Assembly (NCBI GenBank): GCA_023411715.1
Contig: JAEYOM010000113.1
Coordinates: 1 to 63,959 of the forward strand
Source: Bacillota bacterium
Lineage (GTDB): Bacteria > Bacillota > Clostridia > Acetivibrionales > DTU013
Direction: 5' to 3'
DNA: 63,959 bases
The translations under genes and the position numbers were made by a program. The notes under the pieces were generated by a model. It worked only from the letters and a program-made list of their open reading frames with translations, made no database searches and had not been told where the DNA came from. Positions 50,495 through 59,375 of this stretch are shown piece by piece; within the stretch, counting starts at the first letter, position 1; the number at the start of each line of letters is the position of its first letter.

Positions 50495-51697
50495 ATGGCG
50501 GGCAGAAGATACAGGGCTGGAAAACTTTTAAACAAATTCCTCAAGCTGACCCTCGGCAATTACATTAAATTATTGTTTTCCTACAAGGTAAAAGCTGATG
50601 GGCTTAAAGGGATTGAACCTCCATATATCGTACTTGCCAATCATACCAACTTTTGGGATCCTTTCCTCCTCTCCATGTGTTTCAGGGATCCTGTTTACTT
50701 CATCGCCTCGGACGCATATTTCAGAAATCCTTTGCTTAAGCGGCTGCTGGGACTGGTCGGCGCAATACCGAAAACAAAGCTTGTTTCCGACCCCGGCTCC
50801 ATCCGTGGAGTACTCGAGGTCGTCAAAAACGGCGGCATCATCGGTATATTTCCTGAAGGAAGACGCAACTGGGACGGGAGGACCCTCCCGCTTCTTCACG
50901 CTACGGCAAAGCTGATCAAAGCTCTGAACATCCCAGTGGTTTCGATTCTTTTTAAGGGCGCGTGTCTTTCGATGCCGAGGTGGTCCGGAACCACAAGAAA
51001 AGGCAGCCTCGTCATGGAGCTCGTTAACATTCTCCTGCCCGACGAAATAGAATCCCTTACGACTGATGAGCTATATATAAGGATCTCTGAAAATCTGGCT
51101 TACGACGAGTATTCCCGCCAACGTAGCGAAATGCACACCTATACCGGAAAAAAACCGGCGGAAAGGCTTGAACTGTTTCTGTTCACATGCCCCGAATGCG
51201 GCCGCACGGGCGCCCTTTCCTCGCATGGCAGCCGGTTTGGCTGCAGTGCATGCGGATATGTCGTAAGCTATAATAAGTTTGGTTTCTTTGAAAGCAGCAG
51301 TCAAACATTGCATTTTGACAACCCTGCCGATTGGAACCAGTGGCAGCTGCAAAACCTTGAAAGCGGCTTTGCTGAAAGCATTAAAACCGACCTTGACCAG
51401 GTGCTTATGGAAGAGGCCGATGTCGAGCTTCGGACCGGGTCAAAAACCGGGATGTTGAAAGGTTTGTCCGATAAAGGCAAGTTAAGCTTGTACTCCGGCA
51501 GGCTCGAATATTTTTCGTCCAAAAAGAAGGTTTTTGCCTTTCCGATAAGGAAAATATCAGGTGCCAACATACAATACAACAATCAGCTTGAGTTCATCTG
51601 TGAAAATACTTTATACCGGTTCAGCAAAAAAGACGGCAGTATGCCCGCGTATAAATTCGTAATGGGCATCGGAACGTTAAAGCGGCTATTGGGATAA
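50495..51697 (+). CDS. PlsC-like acyltransferase fused to a zinc ribbon and C-terminal domain
   Basis: A 400-residue protein. The N-terminal part (about 1-215) is a 1-acyl-glycerol-3-phosphate acyltransferase-like domain with 'ANHTNFWDPF' (HX4D) and 'FPEGRRNWDG'. A zinc ribbon follows, with 'CPECG' and 'CSACG' 19 residues apart (about 238-261). The last 130 residues look like a PH-like beta domain ('GKLSLYSGRLEYFS', 'KISGANIQYNNQLEF'). GGAGGCATATGG precedes the chosen ATG; the longest frame begins 57 nt earlier. Acylation of a glycerolipid at the inner membrane face is inferred from the first domain. It lies directly after potD but is functionally separate. Confidence 0.85.
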   Translation: MAGRRYRAGKLLNKFLKLTLGNYIKLLFSYKVKADGLKGIEPPYIVLANHTNFWDPFLLSMCFRDPVYFIASDAYFRNPLLKRLLGLVGAIPKTKLVSDPGSIRGVLEVVKNGGIIGIFPEGRRNWDGRTLPLLHATAKLIKALNIPVVSILFKGACLSMPRWSGTTRKGSLVMELVNILLPDEIESLTTDELYIRISENLAYDEYSRQRSEMHTYTGKKPAERLELFLFTCPECGRTGALSSHGSRFGCSACGYVVSYNKFGFFESSSQTLHFDNPADWNQWQLQNLESGFAESIKTDLDQVLMEEADVELRTGSKTGMLKGLSDKGKLSLYSGRLEYFSSKKKVFAFPIRKISGANIQYNNQLEFICENTLYRFSKKDGSMPAYKFVMGIGTLKRLLG

Positions 51698-51746
51698 ACC
51701 ATGTGGCAGCGTTAAAATGCTCTATCAGCGAAAATGGAGGAGGCTT

Positions 51747-53105
51747 ATGAGCGAAGGCTGGTCCTATATTTTGGATATACTTGTGATTTGCCTGTTTCTC
51801 GGTCTTGCAACATACATCAAAAGGAGCTTCAGGTTTTTTGAAAGGTTTTTTATTCCCAATGCTATAATTGCAGGCTTTATAGGCCTTCTGCTCGGTCCTC
51901 AGGTGCTTGGACTGGTAAATTTCAATTCCGAACATCTTGGCACGATAATATACCATTTGATGTCCGTCGGATTTATCGCGCTTGCACTAAAGGACCGCAG
52001 CAGCAATGTCAGGAACAAGGATATCGTAAATACAGGTATCATCATCGTAAATGGCTATGTACTGCAGGGTATAGTCGGTTTCGGTCTCTCGCTGCTCATG
52101 GTCTGTACGTTTCTGCCCAAACTGTTCCCGGTATTCGGGATGCTTCTGCCCCTCGGATACGGTCAGGGGGCCGGACAGGCCTATTCCATGGGCAAGCAGT
52201 GGGAGACGCTCGGCTTCGTCAATGGCGGCAACATCGGGCTTTCAATAGCCGCGATGGGCCTCCTCTGGGCGTATATAGGCGGCATACCGCTAATGAACTA
52301 CCTTATCCGGGTCAAAAAGATAAAGCCCTCCCACAGCATAAACGACAACGATAACTCCGTAAAAGGCGAGATAAAAAAGGAGGATATCGGAGATGCGGAA
52401 TCGGTAGATGGTTTCACGATCCAGTTGTTTACCATCGGCATCATATACCTCGCGACTTATCTTGTACTGACAGGCCTTACTGCGATACTGCGCAACTTCG
52501 GTACGTTCGGGAATACTCTCTCCACGATGCTCTGGGGCTTCAGCTTTATCATAGCTTCACTTCTTGCGATCCTGTTCCGTTTCGTTTATGATCTTCTGAG
52601 AAAGAAAAAAGTGATCGTCCGGGAATATACGAGCAACTTCCTGCTGGAGAGGATCTCCGGCGGCGCCTTCGACTTTATGATCACAGCCTCTATAGCTGCC
52701 ATTTCCATGTCGATACTGGAGCAGTACCTGATACCAACACTTGTGATCGGTACCATCGGCGGTATAATCACCATCATCTATATAGTTTTTGTCTGCCGGA
52801 GGATTTACAATACCGACATTTTGGAAAACATACTGGCCCTCTATGGCAATCTCACAGGTATCGTTTCCACTGGGCTTGCGTTGATAAAGGAGATCGATCC
52901 GAATCTCGAATCTTCAGCCGGAAGGAACCTTGTACTGGGAAGCGGTGCAGGCCTGTTCGTAGGCTTCCCGCTCATGCTGCTGCTGAATGTGCCGATAGTC
53001 GGTTTTGTTTCAGGCAGGCCCGTGCTGTACCTGTGGTCCATGATCGGGCTTGCCGCATATTTTATCATACTTTCGATAGTACTGTACTTCCGGCGTCCCA
53101 AATGA
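51747..53105 (+). CDS. Sodium/glutamate symporter-like membrane protein
   Basis: A 452-residue protein with about 10-11 membrane segments, resembling the GltS sodium:glutamate symporter family in two inverted halves: 'GFIGLLLGPQVLGL' and 'GYGQGAGQAYSMG' in the first, 'LYGNLTGIVSTGLALIKEID' in the second. A hydrophilic cytoplasmic loop (about 190-225) separates the halves. TGGAGGAGGCTT precedes the ATG; a longer frame begins 30 nt upstream. It would import an anionic amino acid with sodium; the exact substrate is not evident. Confidence 0.85.
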   Translation: MSEGWSYILDILVICLFLGLATYIKRSFRFFERFFIPNAIIAGFIGLLLGPQVLGLVNFNSEHLGTIIYHLMSVGFIALALKDRSSNVRNKDIVNTGIIIVNGYVLQGIVGFGLSLLMVCTFLPKLFPVFGMLLPLGYGQGAGQAYSMGKQWETLGFVNGGNIGLSIAAMGLLWAYIGGIPLMNYLIRVKKIKPSHSINDNDNSVKGEIKKEDIGDAESVDGFTIQLFTIGIIYLATYLVLTGLTAILRNFGTFGNTLSTMLWGFSFIIASLLAILFRFVYDLLRKKKVIVREYTSNFLLERISGGAFDFMITASIAAISMSILEQYLIPTLVIGTIGGIITIIYIVFVCRRIYNTDILENILALYGNLTGIVSTGLALIKEIDPNLESSAGRNLVLGSGAGLFVGFPLMLLLNVPIVGFVSGRPVLYLWSMIGLAAYFIILSIVLYFRRPK

Positions 53106-53180
53106 GGGACAGGGAGATAAGCGGACGTCGCAGCAAGTTTCGTCTCAAACAGGCTGACTGCCATCTGCTTACCTCCCTGA

Positions 53181-53416
53181 AATCAATCCCGCGATTTACT
53201 TCGTAAATCACTTAGGCTATTTGCCAAGGCAAATAGCTTCAACTGTATCGCCCAAATGCAGCAGAGCTGCATTTTGCTAAAGCAAATTGCTTCACTGTAT
53301 CACGATTTGCGATTTCATCGCAAATCAATCCCGCGATTTACTTCGTAAATCACTTAGGCTATTTGCCAAGGCAAATAGCTTCGCTGTATCACGATTTGCG
53401 ATTTCATCGCAAATCA
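53181..53416. repeat. Array of seven short hairpins built from two direct repeats
   Basis: A 60-bp unit occurs identically at 53181-53240 and 53323-53382, and a 33-bp unit at 53295-53327 and 53384-53416. Inside them are perfect short stems: GATTTAC/GTAAATC (twice), CTATTTGCC/GGCAAATAG (twice), GATTTGCG/CGCAAATC (twice) and AAATGCAGC/GCTGCATTT. Loops are 2-7 nt. No gene lies in 53106-53518. It is not CRISPR-like because spacers are absent. It may be a palindromic repeat element family or a structured RNA. Confidence 0.85.
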
Positions 53417-53518
53417 TTTAGGTAATAATTATTAGCTTCTCTTTTCATACGTAAAGAAGTATAATAGAAGCAGGAGTATTCGTAACAGTGCACAAACGTG
53501 CAAAGATACGAGGTTCAT

Positions 53519-54145
53519 ATGAAGATAGAAAGAATCAGCGAAAATATAATAAAAGTTACAATATCATATAATGATCTCGAAGAGCGGAACATCGACTTAA
53601 ATACGCTCAATTATAACACGCCTGCGGCACAGGAGTTTTTCTGGGACCTTATGGAGCAGGCGGAAGAGCAGCTTGGCTTCAGTCTTTCCGATTCACAGCT
53701 GATAATCGAGCCCATACCGGATTCCAACGACGGCTTTGTGATAACGATCACCAGGATAGATGAAGACGGTGAATTTGAATCGATCCACAAATATATAAAG
53801 AGCAGGATGAAGAAGAGTGATCTTCGCGTCAAGAAAAAAGGCAAAAAGATATGCTCGCCTCTTTATATCTATTCCTTTAAAAACATCAACGACGTCTGCG
53901 GTCTCGCCAACAAGCTCGAAGGCCTCTACAGCGGCGAGAGTTCGCTTTACAGGTATCGCGACACCTATTACCTGACTCTTACGAGGAGCGGTCTGGCGCC
54001 GGCCAATACTAAGGCATTCGAATTAATGCTGAATGAGTTCGGTACTAAAGTGAACAGTGTAAGCTTTTTTGACGGCTATCTCAATGAATACGGCGAAAAA
54101 GTGATCGAATCAAACGCGCTGGATGTACTGAAAAAATTCTATTGA
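53519..54145 (+). CDS. mecA: Adaptor protein MecA
   Basis: A 208-residue MecA family adaptor that delivers substrates to the ClpC-ClpP protease. The N-terminal 'MKIERISENIIKVTIS' and acidic middle ('RIDEDGEFESI') are typical, as is the C-terminal domain ('IYSFKNINDVCGLANKLEG', 'LNEYGEKVIESNALDVL') that binds ClpC. The ATG after GAGGTTCAT is used; a longer frame begins 21 nt upstream. It lies between the hairpin array and a convergent amidase gene. Confidence 0.92.
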   Translation: MKIERISENIIKVTISYNDLEERNIDLNTLNYNTPAAQEFFWDLMEQAEEQLGFSLSDSQLIIEPIPDSNDGFVITITRIDEDGEFESIHKYIKSRMKKSDLRVKKKGKKICSPLYIYSFKNINDVCGLANKLEGLYSGESSLYRYRDTYYLTLTRSGLAPANTKAFELMLNEFGTKVNSVSFFDGYLNEYGEKVIESNALDVLKKFY

Positions 54146-54160
54146 TATCTAAAGGGCTAT

Positions 54161-55600
54161 CTACTGGATATCCAGTTCGGAGACGAAAACGAGCTGGATA
54201 CCTTTTTTATCGAATTCCGGAAGCATTTCAGAGATTGCCGCTGCAGTCACTTTTCCGCCTTCCACACCGACATGCCCGATAGCAACTGCCTGGCCGCTTT
54301 TGAGCGCTATTTCACCGGCCTCTGCAAGACGTTTCTTAACAAAGCTTTTAGGTTGCTGTCCATCCAGGAATACATCGCGTTCAAAACAAGTGACGCCCAT
54401 TTTAGAGGATACTTTTTTGCAAACCGGATGGTACGTTGTTCTGCTGTCAACGAAGTACATTTCCCTTTCCCTGACGACATCAAGTATTGCAGTGGCAATA
54501 TCTTCATTCCCGCTTGCTTTGGAGCCCATATGAATATTAGCTCCGACTGCATAAGGTATATCGTCGAACGATCTTTTTGCTATATCCTTCACCTTGTCGG
54601 TATCCATGCTGGACATAATTGGTTCCGGTCCGAGCCAGCTCATCTTTCCCTGATTTGCCTCCAGCGGCAGGTGTACGATGACCTCGAAGCCATTTTCATG
54701 AGCTTTTTCGGCATCGCTGTGCGAATAATCCAGAAACGGCATCACCGCAAAGGTAAGATGCCTGTTTATGGACATCATTTCCTTGACGCCATTCCTGCCT
54801 GAGCCGAAATCGTCTATTATTATGGCCAGCTTTCCTCCCTCGATCTTCGATATGCTTTCGGCATCTTCATAATTACCCGTCAGGTACTTCTCAACTCCGT
54901 CAAATATGGCTTTAGCCAGTTGTTCCTGAAAGGGCTCCTCAGTCAAACGCTTACGCTCCGCGGTGTTGGATATAAAGGCTGTTTCTGCTATTACTCCAGG
55001 TATTTTGGAATGCTTCAGCAAAAAATAATCGTTTACCTGAGGATCATGTATGGTACGTTTGACGCCGTCCACTATCATGCTGTTAAAGGAACGCTGCAGC
55101 AGGTAGGCTAGTTGCCGGTTCTCCTGATATTTTTCACTGTAGAATACAATAGAGCCGTCGGTGTCAGGTCTGTTAAGATTGCAATTCACGTGGATACTTA
55201 TGAATAACTGCGCATTACTGTTATTGATTATGTCAAGACGGTTGTTCAGATCCATCTGGTGCCTGTTGCTATTGTTAGGATCGTTCAGGTTATCGAGTGA
55301 GATGTCTTCCTCCCTTGTCATTATGACTTTGTAGGCTTTTTGCTCAAGGTAGGATCTAAGCTTTTTAGCTATGGCAAGGTTTATATCCTTTTCCAGTATC
55401 CCATCCTTGTTCGTGCCGCCGTCCACCCCGCCGTGGCCCGGATCTATCACTATAATGCCGCTTTGGGGGTCCGAGAAAGAGTTAGCCGGCCTGTTGCCGT
55501 AAATAAAAAGTGTGCAGGATAAAAAAATTATGACTATAAGGATGGATACAATTGTAAATATGCTTTTTCTGCCTAATACAAATACTTTTAATCGCTTCAT
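54161..55600 (-). CDS. Amidase_3 N-acetylmuramoyl-L-alanine amidase fused to a divergent polysaccharide deacetylase
   Basis: A 479-residue two-domain secreted protein. After a membrane/signal segment (about 14-34) comes a zinc amidase (about 47-235): 'VIDPGHGGVDGG', Glu in 'ILEKDIN', 'FISIHVN' and the catalytic Glu in 'GVIAETAFISN'. Residues about 255-479 are a divergent deacetylase of the YibQ type ('KLAIIIDDFGSG', 'EVIVHLPLEA', 'MYFVDSRTT', 'AVAIGHVG'). The first domain cuts the stem peptide from peptidoglycan; the second may act on a related wall glycan. Such a fusion in one chain is uncommon to my knowledge. It is convergent with mecA, 15 bp apart. Confidence 0.9.
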   Translation of the reverse strand: MKRLKVFVLGRKSIFTIVSILIVIIFLSCTLFIYGNRPANSFSDPQSGIIVIDPGHGGVDGGTNKDGILEKDINLAIAKKLRSYLEQKAYKVIMTREEDISLDNLNDPNNSNRHQMDLNNRLDIINNSNAQLFISIHVNCNLNRPDTDGSIVFYSEKYQENRQLAYLLQRSFNSMIVDGVKRTIHDPQVNDYFLLKHSKIPGVIAETAFISNTAERKRLTEEPFQEQLAKAIFDGVEKYLTGNYEDAESISKIEGGKLAIIIDDFGSGRNGVKEMMSINRHLTFAVMPFLDYSHSDAEKAHENGFEVIVHLPLEANQGKMSWLGPEPIMSSMDTDKVKDIAKRSFDDIPYAVGANIHMGSKASGNEDIATAILDVVREREMYFVDSRTTYHPVCKKVSSKMGVTCFERDVFLDGQQPKSFVKKRLAEAGEIALKSGQAVAIGHVGVEGGKVTAAAISEMLPEFDKKGIQLVFVSELDIQ

Positions 55601-55664
55601 TGACCTGTCACCAATAAAAATCTACTAAGTATTTATATTCGCCTATAAAGCATACTATGATGTT

Positions 55665-57008
55665 CTATTTATTGTCATTTTTCAGATTTGTACCCGGCGC
55701 GATCTGAACTATGGACTTCTCTGCTTCGTATTGATCGGTGCCGATGAGATCGCCGTTTCTTAGGACATTTATTGTGACGCCGTCCTTGCCGGGATTGAGA
55801 ACGACCTTTTCACCCGGTTTGAGTGAGCTGTTTTCAACATAATATACGGCCGGTGCATACCGCTGTATGACTTCTGTAGTTATACTGCATTCTTCAGTCT
55901 TGTTACCTATACTGCCTGCTATCGCCACTGTGACCGCATTACCATCCACCCGGGCAAATATGGCCAGTTTGTTGGGATACGGATTGGAAAGCTTAAGGTC
56001 GCTCGAATTGCCGGATATCCATGAATCGAGTCCCGGTTCTATATAGTCGGGCGCCAGCTTATGCTGGTCACGTATAATAGAGCTCTTCGGTATTCCGGCT
56101 GTAAGCATGGCGGCATATAGCGTAGAGGCCACCTGGTCATATCCCTCGTTATCATTGTCAAAATTCTTATCTTTGCTTTTAAGCTTTTCCACGAATGAAA
56201 AAAGATCGTTTTTTTCACCCTTTTGTGAAATTATGGTGCCATCGATTGAATCGACAGCCGTCCGGATGCTTTCGGTGAGCTCTCCGTCCAGTATTTCGGT
56301 GGAATATTCCGCCAGTATCCTCTGGATATCGTCGAAATCCTTCATCGTTACATCCGCATTGACCGACTGCAGCGCATAGTTATTCTGCTTTGTGAGCCCG
56401 ACAGGCTGCCATGGGTTCTCCGACAACTGCTTCCTTATGATTTCAGCCGCATTATTGACATCAAGCTTCAGGCCGGATGTATCGGCTTTCTTCCTGACAA
56501 CGCCGTCTGCAAATTCCATCTCTGCATTTTCAGGCTTTATGTAAAGCTGTTTCGAAAGGTCCGCTAATTTTGCTCTTAGCTTACTCTCATTGAATTTTAT
56601 TACAGGCTGGATATCTTTGTTTTTATTGCTGAAGCATAGCTCGAGAAGCTCCGGGATGTTCCCGGCACTGTTCAATGATTTAAGCGGCCGAAGCGTTGCA
56701 TTGCCGTCAACAGCCGCATCGATTTGTGCAAAGGGTATTTCTATCGGTTTACTGCCCTCGATATCCAATACCAGTGAGCTTGATTTCAATTTTTCAGTAT
56801 AAGTTGATTCAATTTCGGAAACTGCATTGGAATACCGCATGCTACCGACGGAAATGCCATCGACAGTCACACCCGCGGGTACGCTGTTCAAAGATGCGCC
56901 GCATAAAACGGCGATCCCGGCCGAGACCGCAAGTACGCTCTGAATCACTATGAGCGAGAAAATAAGCGGTGTTTTACGATTTTTAACCACAAATATCCAA
57001 CTCCACAA
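55665..57008 (-). CDS. VanW-like/peptidoglycan-binding membrane-anchored protein
   Basis: A 447-residue protein with one N-terminal membrane segment (about 14-36). A peptidoglycan-binding-4-like region follows ('AGVTVDGISVGSMRYSNA', about 45-130). A VanW-like domain is seen at about 285-370 ('QVASTLYAAMLTAGIP', 'DYIEPGLDSWI', 'NPYPNKLAIFARVDGN'). A G5-like end follows ('LKPGEKVVLNPGKDGVTINV'). The family is common in Clostridia and linked to the wall, with no established reaction. It lies on the same strand as the amidase, 64 bp upstream. Confidence 0.8.
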   Translation of the reverse strand: MWSWIFVVKNRKTPLIFSLIVIQSVLAVSAGIAVLCGASLNSVPAGVTVDGISVGSMRYSNAVSEIESTYTEKLKSSSLVLDIEGSKPIEIPFAQIDAAVDGNATLRPLKSLNSAGNIPELLELCFSNKNKDIQPVIKFNESKLRAKLADLSKQLYIKPENAEMEFADGVVRKKADTSGLKLDVNNAAEIIRKQLSENPWQPVGLTKQNNYALQSVNADVTMKDFDDIQRILAEYSTEILDGELTESIRTAVDSIDGTIISQKGEKNDLFSFVEKLKSKDKNFDNDNEGYDQVASTLYAAMLTAGIPKSSIIRDQHKLAPDYIEPGLDSWISGNSSDLKLSNPYPNKLAIFARVDGNAVTVAIAGSIGNKTEECSITTEVIQRYAPAVYYVENSSLKPGEKVVLNPGKDGVTINVLRNGDLIGTDQYEAEKSIVQIAPGTNLKNDNK

Positions 57009-57043
57009 GTCTTTTCTTTTGTTGTGACTAAATCAAACAAAGT

Positions 57044-57075
57044 AAAAGTATAAAGCACGAACACTTTATACTTTT
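57044..57075 (-). terminator. Terminator after the PRC-barrel gene
   Basis: AAAAGTATAAAG pairs with CTTTATACTTTT around an 8-nt loop. It lies 9 bp beyond the PRC-barrel stop and before the VanW-like gene; its T-rich flanks could let it act in both directions. Confidence 0.75.
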
Positions 57076-57083
57076 GTTTTAAT

Positions 57084-57908
57084 TTATGACCTGTTATTCA
57101 TTACGAGTTCTATCAGCTTGTCTTTTGCTTTGGCTTCATCGATTATTGTGTCGTCGATCTGCATTCCTTCGCTTATAATGACGCTGCCCGTACTGTCAAC
57201 GATCGTCTTCGTAGCGTAACGGCCTTTCAGGTACTGACGCTGGCGCTGTTCAAAAAGCACGGAAGCGTTATCCTCTTCCTCCGCTGCCTGCTGCGATTCT
57301 GCAGCCGCTGCAGGTTCAGCATATTCATCTGGCAGCGATGCCGTATTAGCTATATATGAGTTATTTTTTTTTTCGAAATCGCCGGTACCCGGTTCGGAAT
57401 CCAACTGTGCTGCGGTTTCGAGCAATGAAGCTTCTATATCCTCTTTTACAACAGTCAGGTTCTTACCGAATGTAATGACAGAATCGCGAGGTATAAGGCG
57501 AATTTGTTTCTGTGTGATGTCAGCTATGAATTCAAGCCCGGTGATCCTACAATTCTCATCGTCATCGATATATATATCGCCGATCTCTCCGATCAGTCTT
57601 CCTTTTTTGGTAAGTACCTTGGTGCCCTTGACCTTGATATCATTCTGCAGAAGCTGGATGGCTGCCGGGATTTTGCTGATATCAACGATGACTCCGCTGT
57701 TTTCTATCGTAAGCGCGTATTCCCCGATTCCGAGCACGTCCTGCGTCGGGATCACTCTGGCGCTGAATATCTGTATGCCGCTGTCCACAACGATATAATC
57801 AATGGCTCCCCTGTCTGCATTAATGATTATACTCTTTACCCTGCCGACCTCAAGTCCGTCGGATATGCTTATTATGGGTAATCCAAGTATCTTTTGAGTT
57901 TTTTTCAT
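57084..57908 (-). CDS. PRC-barrel domain protein
   Basis: A 274-residue soluble protein with two PRC-barrel domains: 'LPIISISDGLEVGRVKSIII' (about 8-80) and 'VLTKKGRLIGEIGDIYID' (about 97-165). An Ala/Glu-rich linker leads to a C-terminal stretch ('ATKTIVDSTGSVIISEGMQI') related to tail regions of such proteins. PRC barrels mediate protein or RNA contacts and occur in RimM and sporulation proteins. AAGGAGGTTTTTTT precedes the ATG. The exact role is unknown. Confidence 0.87.
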   Translation of the reverse strand: MKKTQKILGLPIISISDGLEVGRVKSIIINADRGAIDYIVVDSGIQIFSARVIPTQDVLGIGEYALTIENSGVIVDISKIPAAIQLLQNDIKVKGTKVLTKKGRLIGEIGDIYIDDDENCRITGLEFIADITQKQIRLIPRDSVITFGKNLTVVKEDIEASLLETAAQLDSEPGTGDFEKKNNSYIANTASLPDEYAEPAAAAESQQAAEEEDNASVLFEQRQRQYLKGRYATKTIVDSTGSVIISEGMQIDDTIIDEAKAKDKLIELVMNNRS

Positions 57909-57946
57909 GTAAAAAAACCTCCTTCATTTGGTGCAAACACCATAAG

Positions 57947-59176
57947 TCAAGCCTGTACTGCAGTCAGGTTCTTCCCGATCTCTTCCTTAACATAACTATC
58001 CATCGTATCGCCATATGTCTCATAATAACTATTCATTATGTCCAGCGCAAGTTCCTGTTGACCCAACGATTTATACATTACACAAATATCCAGTATTGTC
58101 CAGAAGGTAAGTTCTTTGCACGGTTTTTTATCCAGAGCATACATATGATACAGGATGGCGCTCTCGAAATCCCCTGCTCCTTTTAGCCTGAATGCCTCGT
58201 TGATACAGTCTTCTATAGTCAGACTATTACTATTATGTACAATGTTTTCTATACCCATTTTATCAATATTTTCATTACTGTCAACAGAAATTTCTAAGTT
58301 ATTCCCCACAACTGCCGTATTATCGTCAATGTTCGCCAATATGCCAACATTATCAGACAAAATTGTACCATTTGCCGCTACTGCCGGAGACTCCTGTGCA
58401 GCCTGTGTTTCCCGGGTTTCCTGCGCAGCCAATGCCTCCTGGGCTTCCTGTGTAGCCTTGGTTTCCTGTGCTTCCCGGGTTTCCCGGACGACAGTCACCG
58501 CTGTCTCATCATCACCGGCCGGGTATACGACGCCATTATGTATAACATCTTCTGCGGCAGCAGTCTCAGCATCGAGCTGAACAGCAGTCTCAAGACCAGG
58601 CTGGGCAACAGTGCCAAGATCAGGCTGGACAGCAGCCTCAGGATCGAGCTGGACGGCAGTGCCAAGATCAGTCTGGACAGCAGTCTCAAGGTCAGGCTGG
58701 GCAGCAGCGCCATCTATAACGTCAGTTTCAGCTGTTTGTACGCGCGTATTACCACTCCCGGCATCGCTTTGTTCATGCTCGCCGATAAAGTTGACAAATA
58801 TCTGTTCAAGGTAATTGTCATCTTCAGCGGAGGCTTTATCAGGATCCCCGTTTTCAAACGCAACCCGCTTTTTTAGTTTTGATCCCGCCCCGTTTATTAT
58901 AAACGAAATGATCATGCTCAGTATCACGACGATCAATAAATAGGCTGCCACAGATACCAGCAGCGTAACTGAAGGCGAGGCAAAAGCAAAGCTGCCATCC
59001 ATACCTGATGAAACAAGGCTGAATAATGCAGGCAGCCCAAGGGCTGTTATAAGTGAGGCCAGTGCAACGGAAAGAAGTGTTCTTAAGTTCAATATCTTCA
59101 TACGATAAAAAATCAGGAAAACGATAACCGAACTTACTGCGACGACACATGTCGCAGTTATTGCATATGCTGGCAT
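57947..59176 (-). CDS. Membrane protein with Gln/Thr/Ala-rich repeats and TPR-like tail
   Basis: A 409-residue protein. Three membrane segments lie in the first 110 residues (about 5-25, 32-55, 70-100). The middle is low complexity: repeats of 'AVQPDLETAVQ' type (about 165-215) and of 'QETRETQAAQE' type (about 240-270). The last 90 residues are helical ('CINEAFRLKGAGDFESAIL', 'DICVMYKSLGQQELALDIM') and resemble tetratricopeptide repeats. CGAGGAGGTGTAAA fixes the ATG 14 codons inside the longest frame. It lies 38 bp upstream of the PRC-barrel gene on the same strand, so the two may act together at the membrane. No family recognised. Confidence 0.75.
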   Translation of the reverse strand: MPAYAITATCVVAVSSVIVFLIFYRMKILNLRTLLSVALASLITALGLPALFSLVSSGMDGSFAFASPSVTLLVSVAAYLLIVVILSMIISFIINGAGSKLKKRVAFENGDPDKASAEDDNYLEQIFVNFIGEHEQSDAGSGNTRVQTAETDVIDGAAAQPDLETAVQTDLGTAVQLDPEAAVQPDLGTVAQPGLETAVQLDAETAAAEDVIHNGVVYPAGDDETAVTVVRETREAQETKATQEAQEALAAQETRETQAAQESPAVAANGTILSDNVGILANIDDNTAVVGNNLEISVDSNENIDKMGIENIVHNSNSLTIEDCINEAFRLKGAGDFESAILYHMYALDKKPCKELTFWTILDICVMYKSLGQQELALDIMNSYYETYGDTMDSYVKEEIGKNLTAVQA

Positions 59177-59302
59177 TTTACACCTCCTCGAACCAAGTGG
59201 AAAATGGTCGAAAATCAACTAACAAGGCATAATTCGATATTAAATCGCATAATTCCTTCATTTTATGATATTTTATGATATTTTTATAACAAACAAATCA
59301 AA

Positions 59303-59356
59303 GGGACGGTTCTTTTGCTCCATTTTGCGAACAAAATGGAACAAAAGAACCGTCCC
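59303..59356. repeat. Long near-perfect hairpin after lon
   Basis: GGGACGGTTCTTTTG then TCCATTTTG pair with CAAAATGGA and CAAAAGAACCGTCCC around a CGAA loop, with one mismatch: a 25-bp stem. The GGGACGGTTCTTTTG motif is one I recall as a dispersed palindromic element in clostridial genomes, often linked to REP-associated transposases. It sits 20 bp past the lon stop and may also end transcription. Confidence 0.75.
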
Positions 59357-59375
59357 CCTGTTTCATCTGTTTTAT

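Noticed and set aside
53181..53416. Possible CRISPR array
   Set aside because: The repeats are hairpins of different sequence without unique spacers of constant length, and there are no cas genes in the window.
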